36,008 nucleotides of DNA from Spirochaetaceae bacterium (GTDB lineage: Bacteria > Spirochaetota > Spirochaetia > Treponematales > Breznakiellaceae): NCBI GenBank assembly GCA_031279285.1, contig JAITIR010000104.1:1-36008 (forward strand), given 5' to 3'. Positions 30,329 to 36,008 of this stretch are shown here, one piece after another. The translations under genes and the position numbers were made by a program. The notes below the pieces were generated by a model, which saw only the letters and a list, made by a program, of their open reading frames with translations, was not told the DNA's origin and searched no databases. Each line of letters opens with the position of its first letter. Position 1 is the stretch's first letter.

Positions 30329-33283
30329 TTGTTTCTTAAAAGTCTGGACATTTTTGGATTCAAATCCTTTGCGGATAAGACGCATATAGAGTTTGCGGAT
30401 GGGATAACCGCACTTTTGGGGCCGAACGGCTGCGGAAAGTCGAATGTGGTCGACGCTATAAAGTGGGTGCTGGGCGAGCAAAAGTCGGGCGCCCTGCGGG
30501 CAGAGAAGATGGAGGACGTGATATTCAACGGCACGGAAGCGCGGAAGGCGCTCAGCGTGGCGGAGGTCACGCTGACGCTTGCCAACGACGACGGCATCCT
30601 GCCGATAGACATGCCCGAGGTGCAGATAAAGCGCCGGCTGTACCGCTCAGGTGAGAGTGAGTATTCGATCAACTCGCAGGAGCGGCGGCTAAAGGAGATA
30701 CGGGAGCTTTTCTGGGATACGGGTGTCGGCAAGGCGGCGTACTCCGTGATGGAGCAGGGGAAGATCGACCAGGCGCTGTCGTCCAAGCCGGAGGAACGGC
30801 GTTACCTGTTCGAGGAGGCGGCGGGCATCACTAGTTTCAAGGTAAAGACCCGCGATGCCGAGATGAAAATCGCGAAGTATGACGAAAACATCAGGCAGGT
30901 CGAGGCGCTGCTAAAAGAGGTCAAACGAAATTACGACACGTTGAAGGTCCAGGCGGAAAAGACAATACGCTTTCGCACGTTGCGGGACGAGATTTTTTCC
31001 CTTGAACGGGATATTCAACTTCTCCGCCTCAAACAGTTCCGCGACCTGCGCGATGAACGCTCCGAAAATGTCAAACTAAAGACGGCGGAGCGTGATACGT
31101 TACGCCGGGAACTGGAAGATATTAACAGATCGGTGCAGGATTTCCTTGACGAGGTAAACTCGCTGGAACAGGAATTTCTGGAGGGTCAGAAGACGCTTTT
31201 CGGGCTGGCCAAGGACAAGGAGGCGCTCGCAAACGAGGTAAAACTTGTCGCTGAACAGCAGCATGAGTGCAAGAATCAGATAAATCAGAATGAAGGTAAG
31301 GAACGTTCCTCTATATCGAGGATAGAGGAACTACGGGACGACGCGGACGAGCAGGATGGAATAGTCCGCGATCTGCGTAAAAAGATCGCCGGCATTGAAG
31401 AAAACATCGCTTCGTTTGAGGAGAACATCAAGATTTCGTCGTCGAGAATAGGCGAGAACGAGGAAACGATACGCTCTGACGAGGCGGCGATAAAGCGCTT
31501 TGAGGAAAAACGCGCCGTATCTGAACGGGAACTTGAGACGATCACGGACGACATCGTGGCCGCCCTTGACGCGGGGCTTAAAGAGGCTGGGTATTCGGCG
31601 GCGGAACGGAGGAAGACTCAGGCGGCGCTTGAAGATTCGTTGCGGCGGCTTGACGCGCTGCTCAAAGGGAAGGCGGCCCTGCTCGGTGATATGGCCGCCG
31701 CCGCCGGGCGCGGGACTTCCGACAGGGACGAGATAAGCCGAACGGCGGAGGGCCTTGCCGCCGCGCTCGGCAAGGCGGCTGAGGAGGCGGAGTTCGCTTC
31801 CACGCTCTTTGCCGCGTACTGCAAGAGCGCTCCCACATTCATTGATGAATTCCTCGCACCGGAGGGTATCATCACCAGGAAGCGGGCGCTGGATGGTGAG
31901 ATTCGTTCCTGTAAGGATGGCGTTATTGCCAGGCGGGAACATATTTCAGCGTTGAGGCGGGACAACGAGGGGTTGGGCGAAAAGATGGCGGAGTACAGGC
32001 AGACCCTGCACGGCCTCCAGGTCAACAAGACGCAGATGCAGGCTCAGTCCGAGGCCGCCGACTCCCGTGCGCGCCTGATTCGCCGCCAGCTAACCGAGCA
32101 GGAAGCTCTGTTGAAAAGCATCCAGGATGAACTTTTCCTCACCCGCAAGCGGAGGGACGACCTTGAAGAACGCATCTCCCAGGCGGAAAGCGACATTGCG
32201 GATATAGAAAAGCGCGGTACGGCGCTCGGCGCGGACCTTGAAAAGCTGCAAAAGGACATAGAACGACGCAACAAGGATGTTTCCGGCAAGAGGGATACGG
32301 TCAACAAGCGGATGGAGGCGATCAACAGGCTGAACCAGCAGCTTGAGCGGCTTCAGGTCGAGCTTGCCACCTCGGAGCATGACATAGAAAACATCCAAGA
32401 GAACTTCCGCGAGACTCATTCCAGAGATTTGCTGGAATTTGAGGAGAGGATTTATACGATTACCGATTCGCCTGCCGATCTGCGGGAACGGTTGAACGCG
32501 GCCAGGGGCAGCTCTCGTGAACTTGGAAACATAAACTACGGTGCGCCTGAGGAGTTTGAGGAGACTAAGGAACGTTACGATTTCCTTGCGAATCAGACTG
32601 ACGACTTGCAGAAGGCGCGGGCCGACCTTGAAAACATTGCGGCGGAAACCCGCGCCATCGCTTCGGAACGTTTCATGGCAAACTACAACAAGATAAAAAC
32701 AAATTTCCACAATATGTTCCGGCGGATGTTCGGCGGAGGGCAGGCGCAACTCAGGCTGAGCGATCCGAACCACGTGCTTGAGTCCGGCATAGAAATCTTT
32801 GCCCAGCCGCCCGGCAAGAAGCTGGAAAACATCACGCTGCTTTCCGGTGGCGAAAAGTCGATGACGGCGGTGGCGCTGCTGTTTGCCACGTACATGGTAA
32901 AGCCTTCGCCGTTCTGCTTTTTGGACGAGATCGACGCAGCCCTTGACGAGGATAACGTGAGCCGCTTTGTGCAGTTGCTCCGTGAATTCGGCAGCAAGAG
33001 CCAGTTCGTCATCATCACGCATAACAAAAAGACCGTTACCGGAGCGGCGACGCTGCTCGGTATTACGATGGAAGAGAAGGGCGTAACCAAAACGATAGCG
33101 ATACGCCTGCAAAATGCCGCCGGCAGCACAGGCGGTGACGACGGTGACTCCTCCCTTGTAAGCGCAGCCGCCGTAGAGGATGAGGATGTTCCGCCAGAAG
33201 AGGGCCGCGAACTCCCATTGGGTGTAGACGACCCAGAAGCGGTAAGCGAGGCGGACATGCATCCGCTTCGCGTTGAGCTGTAA
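30329..33283 (+). CDS. smc: SMC-family chromosome segregation ATPase, apparently hinge-less
   Basis: A 984-residue SMC protein, shorter than typical bacterial Smc (about 1,170-1,190). The N-terminal head has Walker A GPNGCGKS (31-38) and the VDAIKWVLGEQ segment. Long heptad-rich coiled coils run from about 170 to 790. The C-terminal head has LSGGEKS (838-844), the Walker B segment FCFLDEIDAALDEDN and the switch FVIITHNKKTV. Between the two coiled-coil arms I see no normal hinge domain, only a short segment (about 460-530, FASTLFAAYCKSAPTFIDEF and neighbours). The acidic tail (about 945-984) is unusual. Start is TTG at 30329 with AGGAG 8 nt upstream. moxR follows 72 nt later. Confidence 0.9.
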   Translation: MFLKSLDIFGFKSFADKTHIEFADGITALLGPNGCGKSNVVDAIKWVLGEQKSGALRAEKMEDVIFNGTEARKALSVAEVTLTLANDDGILPIDMPEVQIKRRLYRSGESEYSINSQERRLKEIRELFWDTGVGKAAYSVMEQGKIDQALSSKPEERRYLFEEAAGITSFKVKTRDAEMKIAKYDENIRQVEALLKEVKRNYDTLKVQAEKTIRFRTLRDEIFSLERDIQLLRLKQFRDLRDERSENVKLKTAERDTLRRELEDINRSVQDFLDEVNSLEQEFLEGQKTLFGLAKDKEALANEVKLVAEQQHECKNQINQNEGKERSSISRIEELRDDADEQDGIVRDLRKKIAGIEENIASFEENIKISSSRIGENEETIRSDEAAIKRFEEKRAVSERELETITDDIVAALDAGLKEAGYSAAERRKTQAALEDSLRRLDALLKGKAALLGDMAAAAGRGTSDRDEISRTAEGLAAALGKAAEEAEFASTLFAAYCKSAPTFIDEFLAPEGIITRKRALDGEIRSCKDGVIARREHISALRRDNEGLGEKMAEYRQTLHGLQVNKTQMQAQSEAADSRARLIRRQLTEQEALLKSIQDELFLTRKRRDDLEERISQAESDIADIEKRGTALGADLEKLQKDIERRNKDVSGKRDTVNKRMEAINRLNQQLERLQVELATSEHDIENIQENFRETHSRDLLEFEERIYTITDSPADLRERLNAARGSSRELGNINYGAPEEFEETKERYDFLANQTDDLQKARADLENIAAETRAIASERFMANYNKIKTNFHNMFRRMFGGGQAQLRLSDPNHVLESGIEIFAQPPGKKLENITLLSGGEKSMTAVALLFATYMVKPSPFCFLDEIDAALDEDNVSRFVQLLREFGSKSQFVIITHNKKTVTGAATLLGITMEEKGVTKTIAIRLQNAAGSTGGDDGDSSLVSAAAVEDEDVPPEEGRELPLGVDDPEAVSEADMHPLRVEL

Positions 33284-33320
33284 TCTTTAGCCTCCTATCC
33301 CGAGTAAGCCTAGCGTCTCA

Positions 33321-33349
33321 TTGCCCTTGTGGGGCGGCTGATGTACAAT
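33321..33349 (+). promoter_or_regulatory. Sigma-70-like promoter, likely leaderless, for moxR
   Basis: TTGCCC (33321-33326), a 17-bp spacer and TACAAT (33344-33349), then six bases (ACCGGT) and ATG at 33356. No Shine-Dalgarno precedes the ATG. Confidence 0.55.
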
Positions 33350-33355
33350 ACCGGT

Positions 33356-34447
33356 ATGACAGGTATGTCGCTCAGCGCGGAAGATTTGATTCGCGCAAAA
33401 GATATTGTTAACAGGTACCGGCGGGCGATGGCCGCCCATATTGTCGGGCAGCAGGACATGATTGACGGCCTCCTCTCGGCGCTTGTTGCCGGTGGACATA
33501 TCCTGCTTGAAGGCGCGCCGGGCCTGGCAAAGACGCTTGCCGTAAAATGTCTTGCCGCCGTAACGGGGCTTGAGTTTAAGCGGATTCAGTTTACACCCGA
33601 TCTGCTACCCGCCGACCTGACGGGGACACTCGTGTGGGAACTGGACAGGGCTGCTTTTTCCGTGAGGAAAGGTCCGGTTTTTACAAACATTGTGCTTGCC
33701 GACGAGATAAACCGCGCCCCCGCAAAGGTGCAGTCCGCGCTGCTTGAGGCGATGGAGGAGTACCAGGTTACGATTGGCGAGCAGACCTGGCCGTTGCGTG
33801 AGCCTTTTTTTGTGCTTGCCACGCAGAATCCGATTGAACATGAGGGCACCTACCCGCTGCCTGAGGCTCAGCTTGACCGCTTTCTGCTAAAGCTGAAAGT
33901 AGATTATCCCGGAGTGGAGGATGAACTCAACATTGTCAGGATAAACGAGGCCGAAGGTGAGGGCGGGAAGACGGGACGGCGGGGTCAGGCGGTAAGTGGG
34001 ATGGAGGTCGTGCTGGGCACGGACGTGATAGCGGCGCTTAGGGCTACCGCGGCGCGGGTTCATATTGATGAGCAGATTGAGCGTTACATAGTGTCGATAG
34101 TCGCCGCTACGCGCCCTGCGCGGGACAGGACGACCTCCCGCAGGCCTGGAGGCGGGGACAGAAAGCCGTTCTATACCGGAGCGGAGGCTTCGAACAGGAC
34201 GCAGGCGGAGGGCATATACCGCTACATCTCATTCGGTGCGTCCCCGCGCGCATCGATCGCGTTACACCGTTGCGCCAAAATCAGGGCACTGTTTGGCGGT
34301 AATACGTTTGTCCGCCCGGAAGATGTGAAGGTGGCGGCGCCGTCCGTGCTCCGTCATCGCCTCTCCTTGTCCTACGAGGCGGAGGCGGACGGGCTTGATT
34401 CGGATGCCGTCATCGCCCGCATCCTTGCCTCCGTTCCGGCGCCCTGA
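33356..34447 (+). CDS. moxR: MoxR-family AAA+ ATPase
   Basis: A 363-residue AAA_3 ATPase that acts as a chaperone for DUF58/VWA partners. Walker A is GAPGLAKT, Walker B is VLADEINRAPAKVQ, sensor 1 is FVLATQNPIEHEGTYPLPEAQLDRF, and the C-terminal lid has GASPRASIAL and the final RHRLSLSYEAE. The frame is open back to a GTG at 33329, but that lies within the promoter, so ATG 33356 is preferred. The DUF58 gene starts 2 nt after its stop. Confidence 0.95.
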   Translation: MTGMSLSAEDLIRAKDIVNRYRRAMAAHIVGQQDMIDGLLSALVAGGHILLEGAPGLAKTLAVKCLAAVTGLEFKRIQFTPDLLPADLTGTLVWELDRAAFSVRKGPVFTNIVLADEINRAPAKVQSALLEAMEEYQVTIGEQTWPLREPFFVLATQNPIEHEGTYPLPEAQLDRFLLKLKVDYPGVEDELNIVRINEAEGEGGKTGRRGQAVSGMEVVLGTDVIAALRATAARVHIDEQIERYIVSIVAATRPARDRTTSRRPGGGDRKPFYTGAEASNRTQAEGIYRYISFGASPRASIALHRCAKIRALFGGNTFVRPEDVKVAAPSVLRHRLSLSYEAEADGLDSDAVIARILASVPAP

Positions 34448-34449
34448 TC

Positions 34450-35337
34450 ATGGAACGCTACGAGCTTTTACGGCGGATAAACACATTTCCGCTGGCTGCC
34501 GCCACCCTTGCGAACGATCTGTTGTCCGGCGATTTCCGTTCGGTCTTTCGTGGAAACGGCATAGAGTTCGAGGAGGTCAGGCGTTACGAACAGGGGGACG
34601 ACATCCGCTTTATCGACCGCAATGTCAGCGCCCGCTTTGGTACGCCGTACGTGAAACTGTACCGTGAGGAGCGTGAACTGACGGTCTTCGTTCTACTTGA
34701 CTGTTCCGCTTCAATGTTTTCCAGCGGGAAAAGTAATGTAAGCAGGTTTGAGCAGGCTCTGCTTGCCACGGCGCTTGTCGGGTTTTCGGCGGAACGGGCC
34801 GGGCAGCGTTTTGGCGCTCTCTTTTTTGACAACGAGATGCGGCGCCTGTTTAAGCCCGGCAAGGGCCGCCACCACCTGATGGTCGTGATAAGCCGGGCGC
34901 TGGAAGCAAGGCCGCGCGCACACGGCAGCGTCCTTTCCGCCGCGATACGGGCAGCCGGTACCCTGTTGAAGCGGCGCAGCCTGGTTGTCCTTGTGTCCGA
35001 TTTTCGCTGTTCCGGCTGGGATGATGAACTCCGCGCGATTGCCGGTAAGCACGATTTCATAGCCGTTAGAATCACCGATCCGTTCGATCACGATTTTCCG
35101 AATCTGGGCCTCCTAACGGTTGAAGACCCGGAGAGCGGTAAAACGGTACAGGCGCCGGGAGGTTTTTCGTCTTTCCGCGCCGCCTGGCGTGAATGGAATG
35201 ACAGGCAGACGGCCTCATGGGCCGCCTCCTGCCGCAGGCTGGGGATCGCGAGGCTGGGGCTTTCAACGGAGGACGACGCGCCATCCGTACTGAAAAGCTT
35301 TTTCCAGGGCAGACGCCGTCCCTTAAACCAGAATTAG
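34450..35337 (+). CDS. DUF58 protein (VWA-like, MoxR partner)
   Basis: A 295-residue protein of the DUF58 family. The hallmark FRGNGIEFEEVRRYEQGDDIRFIDRNVSARFGTPYVKLYREERE (about 37-79) is followed by a von Willebrand A-like fold with the metal-site motif DCSASM and VVLVSDFRCSGWDDEL. There is no signal peptide or clear membrane segment. It is co-translated with moxR (2-nt gap). In many bacteria moxR and DUF58 sit with a transglutaminase membrane protein; that candidate partner here is at 1915-6003. Confidence 0.94.
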   Translation: MERYELLRRINTFPLAAATLANDLLSGDFRSVFRGNGIEFEEVRRYEQGDDIRFIDRNVSARFGTPYVKLYREERELTVFVLLDCSASMFSSGKSNVSRFEQALLATALVGFSAERAGQRFGALFFDNEMRRLFKPGKGRHHLMVVISRALEARPRAHGSVLSAAIRAAGTLLKRRSLVVLVSDFRCSGWDDELRAIAGKHDFIAVRITDPFDHDFPNLGLLTVEDPESGKTVQAPGGFSSFRAAWREWNDRQTASWAASCRRLGIARLGLSTEDDAPSVLKSFFQGRRRPLNQN

Positions 35338-35362
35338 CCGTGGGACTTAATTTAAAAAAAAC

Positions 35363-35391
35363 TTGCTTTACGAAAAGAATCGTGTTTTAAT
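35363..35391 (+). promoter_or_regulatory. Sigma-70-like promoter for the iron-sulfur genes
   Basis: TTGCTT (35363-35368), a 17-bp spacer and TTTAAT (35386-35391) in an A/T-rich gap, 18 nt before the ATG at 35410. Confidence 0.55.
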
Positions 35392-35409
35392 TAAGAAAGA
35401 GAGGGGTTT

Positions 35410-35682
35410 ATGGATACGGAAAGCGGTTTTATAATTGTACGCTGTCTGGAATGTACGCATAAGGGATGCGCCGTTGTCTGCGAAAACACCGCGCTTGCCT
35501 TCATGCATGGGGATTTGCTGGTTGATACGCAAAAATGCCCGAAATGTTATGCCGGCGGCCTTAAACAGGGCCTTCCGGACTGCATTGCAGACTGCCGGTA
35601 TGCCGTTCAAAAAGCCATAATCACCGAAATGACGATCGAAGATAAACGAACGCAAGCGGTAAATGCCCTGTCATTGCTGTAA
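35410..35682 (+). CDS. Small two-motif ferredoxin-like iron-sulfur protein
   Basis: A 90-residue cytoplasmic protein with two four-cysteine sets: C12-x2-C15-x4-C20-x3-C24 and C43-x2-C46-x11-C58-x3-C62. These spacings match motifs II and IV of the four-motif HycB/HydN/DmsB electron-transfer subunits; motifs I and III are absent. It may carry two [4Fe-4S] clusters, or pair with another subunit. GAGAGGGG lies before the ATG. The next gene is a HycB/HydN-like protein, so the two probably work together in electron transfer to a hydrogenase or formate dehydrogenase. Confidence 0.8.
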   Translation: MDTESGFIIVRCLECTHKGCAVVCENTALAFMHGDLLVDTQKCPKCYAGGLKQGLPDCIADCRYAVQKAIITEMTIEDKRTQAVNALSLL

Positions 35683-35687
35683 ACAGG

Positions 35688-35704
35688 GCCGGCGTAAAAC
35701 CGGC
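35688..35704 (+). terminator. Weak hairpin between the two iron-sulfur genes
   Basis: GCCGG (35688-35692) and CCGGC (35700-35704) around a seven-base loop, followed by TCAATTTAAT. It is a short stem with few T, so more likely an attenuator or nothing than a full terminator. Confidence 0.25.
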
Positions 35705-35735
35705 TCAATTTAATATTTATTTATAAGGAGTAGTT

Positions 35736-36008
35736 ATGAGTGTAAAGCAATCGTTTTTTGTGCTGGCCGATACTGAAAAATGTACAGGCTGCCGCGCCTG
35801 TGAGCTTGCCTGCTTTGCCGGACATCAAAAGAAAAAACCGGCGACCGTAGGTAACATCACATCTACGGTGATTCCGCGCCTGTACCTTACGCGCGGAGAT
35901 ACCCTCTGTATGCCTGTTCAGTGTCATCACTGTGAGGATGCGCCCTGTCTGCGTTCCTGCCTGACGGGCGCGATCAAAAGGCAGGACGGTGTTGTCGTCC
36001 TTGACCCG
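35736..36008 (+). CDS. HycB/HydN-like 4Fe-4S electron-transfer protein (partial, cut by window end)
   Basis: The first 91 codons of an open gene. ATAAGGAG lies 7 nt before the ATG. After FFVLADTEK comes cluster motif I, CTGCRACELAC, then a basic KKKP stretch and motif II, CHHCEDAPCLRSC, followed by LTGAIKRQDGVVVLDP. This is the HycB/HydN/CooF pattern of subunits that carry electrons for formate dehydrogenase, hydrogenase or CO dehydrogenase. Termite-gut treponemes are known for formate dehydrogenases and hydrogenases with such subunits, so the missing downstream region is likely to hold one; this is inferred. Confidence 0.88.
   Translation, partial: MSVKQSFFVLADTEKCTGCRACELACFAGHQKKKPATVGNITSTVIPRLYLTRGDTLCMPVQCHHCEDAPCLRSCLTGAIKRQDGVVVLDP

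Noticed and set aside
32090-33262. Long minus-strand frame (390 codons) opposite smc
   Set aside because: It lies wholly antisense to the conserved C-terminal half of smc, has no recognisable domain, and is explained by the high GC content.

Overview
The window looks like chromosomal DNA of a spirochaete, most likely a treponeme, and plausibly one of the higher-GC termite-gut group. The reasons are a flgB-flgC-fliE-fliF-fliG flagellar block, several lipoproteins with treponeme-style lipoboxes and surface repeats (GLUG-like, InlB/Listeria-Bacteroides, BspA-like LRR), a bactofilin, a metal ABC transporter, and a HycB/HydN-type iron-sulfur protein entering at the right edge. No rRNA, tRNA, CRISPR array, phage or complete insertion sequence was found. 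The species is inferred from gene content, not from a database search.

Layout. 1-1.9 kb is an accessory region: a 7-bp tandem repeat, a 21-bp periodic repeat running into a gene of unknown function, and a short GLUG-type lipoprotein. 1.9-6.0 kb is a giant membrane transglutaminase-TPR fusion. 6.25-6.87 kb is a HAD-family deoxyribonucleotidase. 7.1-11.3 kb is the flagellar basal-body/rotor operon, which stops at fliG. 11.5-12.0 kb is a RelB/YoeB toxin-antitoxin pair, followed by a doubtful ORF with a G14 tract and an InlB-repeat lipoprotein (12.7-14.4 kb). argC (14.6-15.7 kb) converges on a Gfo/Idh/MocA oxidoreductase. A minus-strand metal ABC operon with a translationally coupled lipoprotein fills 16.9-18.95 kb.

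19.3-23.7 kb is a tightly coupled four-gene operon: a DegT-family aminotransferase and three subunits related to xanthine dehydrogenase/CO dehydrogenase. In two of these subunits the cofactor-binding motifs have decayed. Then, all on the minus strand, come a cysteine desulfurase, a small secreted protein, and an operon of pseudo-receiver, bactofilin and argH (23.9-28.4 kb). 28.4-30.1 kb is a 0.65-kb non-coding stretch plus a BspA-like lipoprotein gene that is out of frame at a C14 tract. 30.3-35.3 kb holds an SMC protein with no recognisable hinge, moxR and a DUF58 gene. 35.4-36.0 kb starts an iron-sulfur (hydrogenase or formate dehydrogenase-like) cluster.

Two dispersed repeat families sit between genes: a ~93-bp element with terminal inverted repeats (four copies, three just downstream of + strand genes) and an element with conserved ends and a variable interior (two copies). 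Three genes have a sigma-70-like promoter whose -10 box lies exactly 6 nt before the ATG and no Shine-Dalgarno sequence, which suggests leaderless mRNAs. The most promising candidate for an undescribed system is the DegT plus degenerate molybdo-hydroxylase-like operon at 19.3-23.7 kb.
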